A stretch of 64,000 nt of DNA from Ephemerocybe angulata (Eukaryota > Basidiomycota > Agaricomycetes > Agaricales > Psathyrellaceae): the NCBI GenBank assembly GCA_013368325.1, contig JAACJK010000007.1, positions 186,001 to 250,000 on the forward strand, read 5' to 3'. The position numbers and the translations under genes are program-made. This document shows positions 43,238 through 53,390 of the stretch, in pieces (position 1 is the first letter of the stretch; each line of letters begins with the position of its first letter). A model generated the notes under the pieces. That model was not told the origin of the DNA, did no database searches, and saw nothing but the letters and a program-made list of their open reading frames with translations.

Positions 43238-44660
43238 TGTTGGAAGTGGTTGACTTGGTAACTACACTCTTATCTAACCTTTTTTTTTATTTTTTATTTA
43301 TTTTATTTAAATCCTATTTGATATTCCGGGGCGCAGAGGCAGACCGGTCGTGAACTACTACAACATAATCGACATTTAAGGGGGAAACGAGGTAAGGTAT
43401 AACACAGCCCTTGAGCGAGATACAGACCACGGTTGGCCCAGGGGGACGATCAGGGTCAAGCAAAGCCTAGTCTGCGTGCCAGAGGCGTGCAATGTATAGG
43501 CAGAAAGGAAGGGCCGAATGGCCGCGAGGGCGAAGCCCAAGCATGCCTTTGGAACCCACGGGCACCACCAACATTGGAATGGCAAGGTATAGATACAAGC
43601 AGGGACCCCCAAGCCAAGTCCAAGATGCCTCCGGTTTTGCCGAAGCTACTCACTGCACAGCTCCCCAGACCCAGCACAAGGTCGACCCAGAAGGAGGTCG
43701 CATGAGCAACCGTCCCCCCGGTCAGCCCAGCGTGGGGCCCCACTCGCTCCCACACCCGCCTGTCCCGCTGAAGGATTGACACTGGAGAATATCCTGGACA
43801 CGTCCAAGCCTGCCCAAGCATGTCATCCGACCCCTTCGGGGGTGGACCGGAACCTGAATGAGGTCGGATTCACAATCAGATAACCGATGAGCTCCTTCAA
43901 TAAAGATGGGGTATGCCAGGTATGAGGAAGGTTGGGGCAACCTTCAAAGAGGTGGTGGCGCATCTGGGTAGGCGCACCTGGGTAGGCGCACCACACGTGC
44001 AGGAGGTTTCCTCCAGGATGTTGAACCGAGAGTAATACTCACCGATTGGGGCGTGGTTGAGGATGCACCTGCACAACCATGCGCACAAGTGATTATCGTC
44101 AGCCACAGAGTTAAGCCAAGTGCCGCCATTGGCATATGCTGGCTAGAGGATCGACCCATCGGGAACGTGAAGCTGTAGGAACTGGCTCCCCCTGTACCCC
44201 TCAGCGAGGAACTAGGTGTGCCAAGAGCTGATGGCGGACTCTGTGACCTTTCGGCGCACATAGTCCAGGGACGTGCAGGGACCGCCGGCAACCCACGCGC
44301 ATGCAGGTGCGCGTTGTGCTGCAGGGCCCACTCCAGTTTTCAATGTGATGGTCCGCTGAGAGGGTAAACCACGCTGCATCTAACCTTATCCTTAGGCAGA
44401 TTAGTCTTATCCATCCTTATCTGCATATTTTCTCTATTATCTCCTCTAATCTTCTACCTTATCATATCTAATCCGCTTATCTCTCATGGGACTTCTCATG
44501 TGACTGTTCAACTTGTTTAGACACAGCTGTAGGCAGCCTGAGTCCCTTGGTTCAGTACCCTGACTATTGGGACTTCAGGTGTGTAGTATTTCACTTACAT
44601 AACATTCCAGTTCAGTACACTGACTATTGGGACTTCAGTTCACCACTGCAGATTTCCACA
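43238..44660 (+). repeat. copia LTR (family 1), split by a LINE insertion
   Basis: The LTR starts TGTTGGAAGTGGTTGACTTGG at 43238 and ends GATTTCCACA at 44660. What follows (AGTTATGAGCCC) resembles the primer-binding side seen in other copies at 55.76 and 59.09 kb. Without the insertion and one target duplication it is about 317 bp. Its first 43 bp recur at 49052-49094 as the remnant 3' LTR. Confidence 0.65.
43282..44377 (-). mobile_element. 5'-truncated LINE inserted in the copia LTR
   Basis: A 10-bp target duplication ATCTAACCTT flanks it (43272-43281 and 44378-44387). The left end is the poly(A) tail on the minus strand (T-run plus ATTTATTTTATTTAAATCC). Coding sense on the minus strand includes GEYYSRFNILEETSCTCGAP and PHARRRGRMTCLGRLG-like C-terminal LINE sequence. 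About 1.1 kb remain, a typical truncated reverse-transcription product. Confidence 0.85.
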
Positions 44661-45186
44661 AGTTATGAGCCCTGTGCTCTGAACTCACCCAGTGCATACA
44701 CGGCCATCCCCTGTTCCCCACAGTTTCACGCCCATACACTACTCGGTTCCCTCGCAATAAGCATTCGTGTTTTACGCAGGCTATTCACCCCCTCTCATCG
44801 CCGTTTTTCGCCCAGTCCCTTGGACGCCAGCTCATCGGTCGACCCTCGCAGTTTCAGCCCATTACAATGCCAGCTCATTGCGCAATAGTGCTTAGTGTTA
44901 TACACAGCCAGTCCTTTGGACGCCAGCTTATCGGTCGACCCTTACGGTTTGAGCCCCCCAGCCTTCTTGCTTAGCCCAAAATCCTACGATTTTGCTTTTC
45001 CTGCGCTCGGACCTTATCCGTTCCGGTCTTTCCGTATGCATACCTAGCTACGCCACCACCGCTCTCATCCCTAACAACCACAGACCCATTGTGCTTAAGC
45101 CTCGCTTGCTATGCCGCTTTCTGTCCCCCTTCTGCTCAGCCTCTGTCCTGCACCCCTCACCATTTTGCTCATATGTCTGCCCCCTA

Positions 45187-45600
45187 TGTCGTCATCATCC
45201 CCAAACTTTTCGAAGCTCAACGGGACCAACTACTCCACCTGGTCTGGTGATCTTGAGGCCTGGCTCAAAGCCCACAGTCTCTGGCGCATTGTTTTAGGTG
45301 CCAGCATGCGCCCTGTGTTCCAGGAGGTCAATTCCTCACCCCAGGTCACAGGCGCCACCGCCGCCCCCTCTCAGTCCACGGAGTCAGCAACCCCTCCGCC
45401 GCTCAGCAGGAGCTCCGTGACGTTTTTGAGGTCAAATGCGCTGAGTTGCAGGAGGCTTGGGATGCCAAAAGCGACAAGGCTGCTGGCTGGATCTGGCTCA
45501 CACTTGAGCAGGACCAGAAGACACTTGTAGACGGCTGCAGGGATGACCCTAAGGCCATGTGGACTACCCTGGAGGCGACTTACCGCCAGAATCCATGTCC
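45187..45600 (+). pseudogene. copia gag
   Basis: The start MSSSSPNFSKLNGTNYSTW and DLEAWLKAHSLWRIV are typical of the UBN2/copia gag family. After a frame change the middle reads EVKCAELQEAWDAKSDKAAG and WIWLTLEQDQKTLVDGC. It breaks near 45600, and the Cys-knuckle and protease region is missing. I chose the start codon because the conserved N(Y)W block follows at the usual distance. Confidence 0.72.
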
Positions 45601-45799
45601 CACAACTCCGTAGCAACCTCCTCTCATGTTTATACCTCACCCGCTGCTGCGAGTTCTCAATTCTCATTGATTCTGTCTTCACGCACTTCATGCGACTGGT
45701 ATGATGCTATTCTGAGGCATCACCTCCAACAACGCTGCGTTCGGCAAGGGTGCGACTCTACCTGTTGCTGAGGCGGCCTACGCGATTTCGACTTGCCCG

Positions 45800-46740
45800 C
45801 TTGACTTGCAGCTCTGGCATGAGCGCCTCTGTCACCACAACTCTGGAGCGCCTCTGTCACCACAACTCTGCGGACAACCACAAGCTCGCCTCTGGTGGTC
45901 TAGCCACTGGTATCTCTCTCCCCTCCTCTGCTACATGCGATCCCATCTGCGAGCCCTGCTGGCTGGCAAGATGCACTCTGCACCCTTCCCCTTTACTGGC
46001 CATCGTGCCCTCATAGAGACAGAGAAGGGGCCGCAGAGGTCAGAGTGGATGAGCTCAAGGGGGACCTCAGAGGGCTATCGCTACTGGGTCTCGTTCATTG
46101 ATGACTTCACATGCGACCGCATCGTCTACATGCTCAAGAGGAAGAGCGAAACATTTGGGGCCTTCAAAAGCTTCAAAGCGCTCGCAGAGACCAGCTAGGC
46201 TGAAAGGTCAAGTCTCTGCATGATGACAAGGGTGGGGAGTACATGTCCTCCGAGTTCGACACTTTCTGCGATGTTGAGGGGATCCAGAGGCGCCATACTA
46301 CCCGGAACCGCCCCCAGCAGAATGGAGATGCAGAGCGAGCGAACCGCACCATGCTAGAGGATGTCACTGCGATGCTAGCCCAGGCTAAGCTGCCTCCTTC
46401 TGGGGTCGCTGCCTTGGCACTCAGGTGAAGGTGTGGAACTGCCTGCCTACCTCTGCGCTTCCTGGCAGTAAGAAGCCAGACTTAAGTCGCTTCAGGGTGT
46501 TTGGATGCACGGCCTATGTGATAAAAGCAGCAGAGGGAGAAAGGCGCAGAGGACGCAAGCACAGACACGGACACGGACACAGACACAGAGATGAGCCCGA
46601 AATGTAGTGTAATTGACTGAGGAACATGTAAACTACGTGCGAAATGCTCTACATACAGTTCAAACAACAATCAAATAGCGAAGTCATCTGACCCAAACAA
46701 CCACCAAACAACCTAATTTCAACACTATGTCTTTGTGCAG
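45800..46740 (+). pseudogene. copia integrase with a 25-bp duplication and a 205-bp insertion
   Basis: The GAG-pre-integrase His/Cys part (LDLQLWHERLCHHN) is hit by a tandem duplication of 25 bp (45821-45845 and 45846-45870) that shifts the frame. Then come PICEPCWLA, the catalytic YWVSFIDDFTC, and the second Asp region in EYMSSEFDTFCDV. The Glu motif is RPQQNGDAERANRT. A TAG lies near 46197 and a frame break follows ALALR. At FRVFGCTAYV a 205-bp insertion interrupts the gene (46520-46724), after which QRDKRKKLESHMEKCVFVGY resumes. Confidence 0.78.
46520..46724. mobile_element. 205-bp insertion with 6-bp target duplication
   Basis: CTATGT flanks it at 46514-46519 and 46725-46730. Removing the insertion and one duplicate rejoins the copia frame exactly. 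The insert holds a GGACAC-type microsatellite (about 46563-46590) and no gene. Its identity is unknown. GT near its left edge and TTTGTGCAG after its right edge could act as splice sites. Confidence 0.7.
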
Positions 46741-47575
46741 AGGGACAAGCGCAAGAAGCTAGAGTCGCACATGGAGAAATGTGTCTTTGTGGGCTACCCT
46801 GAGGGAGTGAAGGGCTGGAATTTCTACAACCCGCTCACCAGGAAGCACATCACGTCTGAATGCGCCGGGTTTGACGAGCGCTACTTCCCTGTTACCCCTC
46901 CCTACCACCCAGCACCCACCCCTTCAGCTCGTCATTCCTCCTGCCCCTGCGCTGGAGGTCCCTGGTATCCCAGGCATTGAGCTCAATGCTCCGGCTGCGC
47001 CTCCTTCTGTTTCTCACCCCCAGAGCCCATCCAGCTCCTGTCCCTGCCCCTGTTGCTCCCCCACTTGCTCCAGCTCTACCTTCTGCTGATCCTGCTCCGG
47101 AACCTCTTCCAGAGTTGTCCCCTTTGCCTCCTGCGCTCCCCGCACCTCCCAGATGCCGTGGGCGCACTCCTGTGCCTTAGGAGCCTGTCCGACGCTCGAA
47201 TTGCGAGTCAAAGAAGCCAGGGGAGTGGTGGAAAGTTCCTGTGCCTGCTCAGCGTGCTCCTACGCCGCCATTGCCTCCTGCGCGCTCCCCCTCACTGTCT
47301 CCGTCCCCAGCCCCAGCCCCAGCTCCTGTTCCTTCACCTTTTCTCCATCGCCTCAGCCTGCCCAGCACCGCCAAATCCTATATGGCAGGCCCGGGAGCCT
47401 ACTCCTGCAATTGGAGAAGATAGTGATGATGAGTTAGGCGGTTATGGTGAGCACAACAGAGACTTTGCCGGCGCTGCAGGCCCTACAGGTAATCCTCGCA
47501 ACTACAAGCAGGCTATGGCTGGTCCGGACCATGTAGAGTGGCATGCACCTGCAACAGAAGAGGTCCTGACTCTCA

Positions 47576-49025
47576 TTGCGAATGGAGTTTGGGCTCCCAC
47601 CTGGTGCAAAGGCCATTGACTGCGGCTTCGTCTTTAAGACCAAGCACAATGCATATGGGACTCTGGAGCGACGCAAGGAGCGTTTGGTCGCCATGGGGTG
47701 CAGCCAGTGTCCTGGAGTCGACTACACCGAGACACATGCCCCTACATTCTGCCCTGCTGCGTTCCGAGCCACCCTTGCTGCTGCTGGCATTGAGGACATG
47801 GAGCTTCGCTCTGTGGACTTCTCCTCTGCCTTCACCAATGGTGACTTGGATGAGGTCATCTACATGCGCCAGCCTGAGGGCTTCCACCAAGGTCCGCCCA
47901 ACATGGTTTGCAAGCTCAACAAGACCCTCTATGGTCTCAAGCAGGGTGCCAGGCAGTGGAATCTGAAGCTGCACTCTGCGCTTTTGGAGATGGGTTTCAC
48001 CCGGCTTGTTGTGCTGACCGCTCGGTGTACATTCCGCATGATTGTCCCTGTCTATATTGATGACATGACCCTCGCTTCCAAGGACAAAGCTGCCTTAGAC
48101 CGCACAGTTGAAGACCTGGGCAAGGGCTTCAAGCTCAGGGACTGGGGTGAGACCAAGTTCATTCTGGGTGTTGAGATCTCCAGGAACCGTCCCCTTCGCT
48201 CCATCTCCCTCTCCCAGTGCCAGTACATCCTCGACCTCCTAGAGCGCTATAGCATGTCCGACGGCAACCCTGTGGGCACCCTCTTCCTCCCAGCATCAAG
48301 CTTTCCAAGACCATGGGTCCCAAGACACCAGAGGAAGTGGCGCACATGCGCACTGTTCCCTACCTAAGTGGCCTTGGTGCCATCCTCCACCTTGCCACCA
48401 TGACACGCCCTGACATCTTCTATGCTGTTGGCTTCCTTGGCCGCTTCAGCTCCAACCCAGGCCCTGCACACTGGGCAGCCCTCAAACACCACCTTCGCTA
48501 CCTCAAGGGCACCATGGACTACAAGCTCACCTACCGCGGTGATGGTGCCACTGTTAGGTTTGAGACCTCCTGTTATGCCTCCCATGGTGACTGCCTTGAC
48601 TCCGGTCGCTCTACAGGTGCATATGTGACTACCATTGCTGGTGGTGCTGTGGGTTGGTCCAGCAAGCTTCAGCCTCTTGTTGCGCTTTCCAGCACAGAGG
48701 CAGAGTACATGGCTGCTGTGGAGGCTGGCAAAAAGATTCTATGGATGCACAACATCCTTGGGGAGTTGGGTTGCCTCAGGAGGGTGCTTCGCTGCTTCAC
48801 ATCGACAACCAGTCTGCTATCAGTGTCAGCAAGAACCCAGAGCACTTTGGACGCATGAAGCACCTTGACCTGCGCTTCTTCTGGCTCAGAGATGTGGTCA
48901 ACAGCGGCTGCATTCAACCTGTGCACATCTCTGGCACTGAGCAGCCTGCTGATGGGCTCACCAAGGCTCTTGCCCTCCCTCTGGTTCACCTTGCAAGGGA
49001 CTGCATGGGAGTTCTGTTGGACTAA
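47576..49025 (+). pseudogene. copia reverse transcriptase and RNase H
   Basis: RT starts near FGLPPGAKAIDCGFVFKTKH. It contains VDYTETHAPTFCP, LRSVDFSSAFTNGDLDEVIY (motif A Asp), NKTLYGLKQGARQWN and VPVYIDDMTLAS (motif C). After a frame change near 48300 the thumb and RNase H follow: TRPDIFYAVGFLGRFSSNPG, SSTEAEYMAAVEAGKKILWM. After another break near 48780 come HIDNQSAISVSKNPEHFGRM and GTEQPADGLTKAL. Two frame breaks disable it, but the catalytic residues are largely intact, so the damage is fairly recent. Confidence 0.85.
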
Positions 49026-49094
49026 GGGAGTGTGTTACAGTCAGGAGAGTGTGTTGAGAGTGGTTGACTTGGTAACTACACTCTTATCCAACCA

Positions 49095-50560
49095 GCTTGC
49101 CGGGTTTCGGAATAACCACAGAGAGCGACTATTTGAAATGCTTTGGCCAGTGGCCTGTGCGAATACAGCCATCTGCCAAGGAAACAAAGGCCCCCACAAT
49201 CGGGGTGAGCCAGGATGCGCTTCATGCTTGCTTGGGTGAGCTCTAGACAGGGAACCCATGCCAGTCACGGACAGGCTCCTGAGGGAGCTCGTCAAGGATG
49301 GATACATCCACTGCTCTGTCAGAGGCGGCATTGTAGGTGTTGTGCAGGGCATCCCAGAGGTCGCTCAGCTCATGACAAGGCTGCCCATTAAACTGGATAG
49401 CCTCGCAAGGTAGATTCTTGTGCTCCTTGACCCAGGCCATGAGGTCCCAGGGGCGCTTGTTGGTTTCTGCAACCTCTTTGATGCAGGCATCAAAGAACTT
49501 GTGCTTGGCTGCCTTGGTAGCAGTAGCAGTTTGTAAGGCCTTGTAGCTGGCCAGGGTCTCACCGGCCCTGTATGCAGCTAGCGCAGTGTTACATCTGGCA
49601 TCCCACCACTCCTTCGAGTGCGGTTTCACCTTGAATTCCTTGGAATGGCATAGCCAAGCCTCGTTACACGCGCCAGCTATTGCCTGTGCGCAAAGTCCTC
49701 CACCTCGTCGGCAGTGGCCCCATAACCCCAACCAGTTCTGAGACAAACTCAGCCTCCTCATCACTGTCTGGCTTAATAGTGCGCCGCCTTGCCGCCGGAG
49801 GCGACTGACGGTGCGAGATCTCTGCGCCAACCGGGGTGTGGTCCGATGGCCTGCTTAGTAAGCACATTCTGCACGGGATTGCTGACAAAGCCTCTGTAGG
49901 AGGCACGACACCAAGTCAATGACAGAATGGACGTTGGGATCGGCGCGACACATACGTCGGGCCCGGGTTAGTGAACTTGGTCAGCTCCAAGCCCAGTCTG
50001 GCTGCTCTCTCCAGCAGGAGGATGGCTGTCGTCCTGTGGTGTAGGACTCGAGGGTCCCACTCCCTAGAGTGACAGTTAAAGTCGCCGCCCATGTAAGACA
50101 GGGCAGGCAAGGAGTCAGCCTTCTCAGCAATAAGCTTGATGGCATGGTGTTGATCATCCGAGTAGACGTTCATAAAGTGCAGCACCCGATCATGCCCAAA
50201 CAGGGACACAATCATGATGTCGCGGTCATCGAGGGGGTCCCGACGATAGGCAGGGCGCCAGTGCGTCAGCCTATTGGAGATGTAAGTCAGGACACGGGGC
50301 CTTGACTCGGGCTCGGGAGTCTCACCATACACAGCCAGTTGGGGTGGTGGGGTGCTCCAATAACATTTGCTCCTTCTTTGCTTACCGTGGAGGGCGCCTG
50401 TCTTATAGTCTGCCAAGGGGTTTCTTGGATAAACAGAATATCGAATTCATCCTTTAGACGATCCAGAATAATATCTAAGTACGCATAGTTCTTAGCAATA
50501 TTGAAACTCAGAACCCTAATCTTGCTGTCTATCGAGCTAGACATAAGGAAGGGTGTGAGT
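49095..50560 (-). pseudogene. LINE ORF2: endonuclease and first part of RT, copy B
   Basis: The endonuclease/exonuclease/phosphatase fold opens with KIRVLSFNIAKNYAYLDIIL and FDILFIQETPW (catalytic Asn and Glu). MGGDFNCHSREWDP (Asp-x-Asn) and, after a frame break, SRPSDHTPVGAEI (the Ser-Asp-His motif) follow. Downstream, WWDARCNTALAAYRAGETLA and FNGQPCHELSDLWDALHNTY are the usual linker before RT. The protein would nick target DNA and prime reverse transcription. Stops at 49916 and 49243 and frame shifts disable it. Confidence 0.78.
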
Positions 50561-50589
50561 GCTATAGCGGCCGCGCTGTTGATGAGCAC

Positions 50590-52872
50590 GTACCTCGGAA
50601 TACTTGGCCACAGCCCAAGCGCGGTCAAAGTGATGGTCCCAGAAGGGACACTTGCAGTCGAAAACTCTGTGGCTGTCCCGGCGGCATGCCAGGCACTTCC
50701 ACGAATGGGGGCACTCCACACCCGATGGGGTGGGGAGAACCGGAGGTTAGCTTTGGCGTTGCCCTTGCAGCCGCTGCACTGATGATGATGCTCGTTCTGG
50801 GAGTGAGGACCCCCACAGATCGGGCACCAGAGACGGCCCTGGCAGGCTTTGGTTGGGTGCCCCCACTTCCAGCACGTCTGGCAGAGAGGGGTCCCGGGGA
50901 GGCACGTGCAGCCTGGATGGCGCACTTGTGGCCATAGATAAGCAGCTCCTTCTTTATGAGGCGTTGGGTGCGGAGTCCCTGTTGGGAGTCCCAGATGTCA
51001 AAGAACACGTCACAGAGGGTGCTTCTCTTCGAGTTCCTGACCACGCGAGGGGACCTGCCAGGACCAGATCAGATCTCAGTGGCGAGGCCTCAAATACGCG
51101 GGTGATGTCCTCTGGCTTGATGCGCAGATTGGTCTTAGCGTCGAGGATGAAGGAACGTTTGGGAGCCTGAGAAAGCTGTTGGACGAAGGAAGGCCAACCC
51201 AAGCGACCGCGTCCGGCAGCTTACGATGGAGATATCCTCGGATGTGGTCAACTTCGACCTGCAAGGGGACTTCAGTGAGGGTCAGAGACCACCCACCATA
51301 TGCGACTGCGCCTCCCAGCTTCTGGCTGCGCTCTGAGGATCATACTGGTGGAGGCAACAGTTGACACCATCGCGCACTGTGTTGTACGGGACTGAATTGC
51401 CAGGATTCCTATCCTGCTTGAATTCCACCAGGACCTGCTTGCGCGAGGATCCCGCTGTGGTATGTGAGGGGTTCTTCTTCTTCTTCGCAGAAGTTGAGGA
51501 GGGAGTACCCTGGGTGATGGCTTGCATCCTGAGGAAGTCGTCAGCTGAGACATGGGGCGCAGCCCTAGCAAGCTCCACGAGCCCTGCCAACTTCGAAGAA
51601 GGCCCAGTTTTCGCAGCAGCTGCAAAGGAAGTGGGCTTGCGCCTGGTAAAGCGGGCTCTCAGCAGTTGGAAGGAGCCCGGCCAGAATAGAGCGCTGGAAA
51701 GGGACCGCAGGCGCTTTGGGCTGGGGCCTGGGAGCCACATGAGCCCCGGGGCGCACAGCCCGAGGCTTCTGGCCAGAGGGGGCCAGATTAGGAAGCTTCT
51801 GAGAAGCCTCTCCCATTACGACATCCTGCACAGCAGAATCCGGGCCGGGAGCGGCTAGGGCAGAGGGTTTCTTACCCCGGGTCAGGGCAGAGGGTTTGGA
51901 AGGCTCTGAGAAGCTGCAGCTCCTTGATATTCCAGATCACGACTCAGCCAGGTCCCCCGGAATGCTTGCCCCTGCTGTGGGGCGTGCTGCTGAGGTTGAG
52001 TACGGTGCTGCTGGACCCTACCCCCAGAGAGGGCAGAGTCCTGGGCAGGGTCATATGGAGGGTGTAACACATTGTCCCTTCTAGCCTAGCTGGGTAAGGG
52101 AGAACGAGTATCCAGGTTGACAGGGTGTTCAGGAGGAGGGAGGGGCACACCACGATGAATCATATGGTCCGGGTCCTCTGGGAACTCACCAGGCGAAAGG
52201 TACAGACCCCATCAGATCTGTGTGATGGTCATGATTGAGACGCAGGGTCAGCGAGGTTTTCAACCTCGCCATGCAGCGCAGCATCAGTAGGAGGAGGCAT
52301 GTTGCGGAAGAAGTGGGAAACTGCGTCTAGGGTGGGGCTACATTTGTGATGGTGGGGTACCACTCCTCCTGGGTAGGAGCGGGACCATCCTCCAGGGCCA
52401 AGGACAAGTAACGGGAGCCAGGTGGCGACTGAGAGGCCATTGAGTGGTCTGCATCCTGGAAGGGGTGAAGGTGGCGACTGAGAGGCCATCTGCATCCTGG
52501 AAGGGGTGAACAGGGGTAGAGGGGGAACATGGCCGGGATCCTGCTGCTGGATAGCAAGCTGGGCAAAGGCGGTGGGTTCCTGGGGGTGGAGCGCCCACTC
52601 ACAGAGGCTGGGTGGGAGGTGCTGTGGGGTTGTTGTCCTCGGACTTCACCCCCAGCGCCTTGCTCCGAGGATTCAGAGGCTGGTTAGGTGCGGAGGGCAG
52701 GGATAGTGGTGCGGTAAGTCTCTCTGGTGACAGACTGGGTGCGGCTGGACGGCTGGAGGCAGCTAAAGCAGGAGGGTCGACTAGGATGCTGGGATCCTGT
52801 AGAGACAGGAGTCGAGGCTCCAGAGTCACTCCTGGGGCGAGGACCATGTGCAGCAGCTTGGGGGGCCGCCAT
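50590..52872 (-). pseudogene. LINE ORF1 (zinc-knuckle protein), copy B
   Basis: It has the same architecture as copy A: a Pro/Ser-rich start, a middle block (VSADDFLRMQAITQGTPSST) and knuckles CQTCWKWGHPTKACQGRLWC, CPICGGPHSQNEHHHQC and CLACRRDSHRVFDCKC. Tandem-like sequence duplications (GACTGAGAGGCCAT, 52436-52495) and several frame shifts are present. The carboxyl end runs into the endonuclease start without an obvious spacer. Confidence 0.7.
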
Positions 52873-53007
52873 CGAAATGTGAGGTATTCAGTAAGCCTAT
52901 AGACGGCCAATGAACGACTGCTATGCCTTCGTACGAGCTGGAGGTCGATGTTGAGCAGGTGTGGTGAGTTGTCCCAAATAGGAAGGTAGTGGTTGAGGAT
53001 CAAGTCG

Positions 53008-53390
53008 TGTGGTCTGAACCATGTAGAGTGGCATGCAGCTGCAACAGATGAGACTGTGGAATGATGCAAAGGCCGTTTAGTTGCTATGGGTGCAGCCAGT
53101 GACTACACCGAGCTACACCGAGACACACACACCTACATTCTGCCCTGCTGCATTCTGAGCACCCTTGCTGCTGCTGGCATTGAGGACATGGAGCTTCTCT
53201 CTGTGGACTTCTCCTCTGCCTTCACCAACAGTAACTCGGATGAGGTCATCTATATGTGCCAGCCTGAGGTGCTTCGCTGCTTCACAATGACACACAGCAC
53301 TTTGGGCACATGAAGCACCTTGATCTGCGCTTCTTCTGGCTCAGGAATGTTTTCAATAAAGGACGCATTCTGCCTATGCACCGCTGGGCA
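53008..53390 (+). pseudogene. internally deleted copia fragment
   Basis: Three pieces of the main copia copy are fused with the gaps lost. These are 53012-53110 (like 47521-47730), 53150-53267 (like 47755-47875, DMELLSVDFSSAFTNSNSDE) and 53268-53345 (like 48787-48890, ending MKHLDLRFFWLRNV). The deletions are at 53110-53150 and 53267. It separates LINE copy B from LINE copy C. Confidence 0.78.

Larger units (their letters stand above)
44661..49094 (+). mobile_element. Ty1/copia retrotransposon, main copy (degenerate)
   Basis: The order is LTR, leader, gag, integrase, RT, RNase H, 3' LTR remnant, which is the copia (Pseudoviridae-type) order in a fungal genome. Gag starts at 45187, the integrase lies at about 45800-46430, RT at 47576-48300, and RNase H ends at 49025. 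A protease motif was not found. The remnant 3' LTR (from 49052) is cut at 49094, where LINE copy B begins. Stops, frame breaks, a 25-bp duplication and a 205-bp insertion show it is dead. Confidence 0.85.
49095..53004 (-). mobile_element. LINE copy B (5' end through RT start, inverted)
   Basis: It runs on the minus strand from the shared 5' terminus (53004) through ORF1 (about 52870-50590) and endonuclease (50550-49800). The linker follows (49830-49243) and then the beginning of RT (RTGHWPKHF and SVVIPKPGKL, 49160-49095). There it stops abruptly against the copia LTR remnant with no poly(A). The next part of RT is found on the + strand from about 53390. Confidence 0.78.

Noticed and set aside
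46892..47437. Gly/Ala-rich and Pro/Ala-rich frames on both strands
   Set aside because: They translate the low-complexity linker between copia integrase and RT. No separate gene is indicated.
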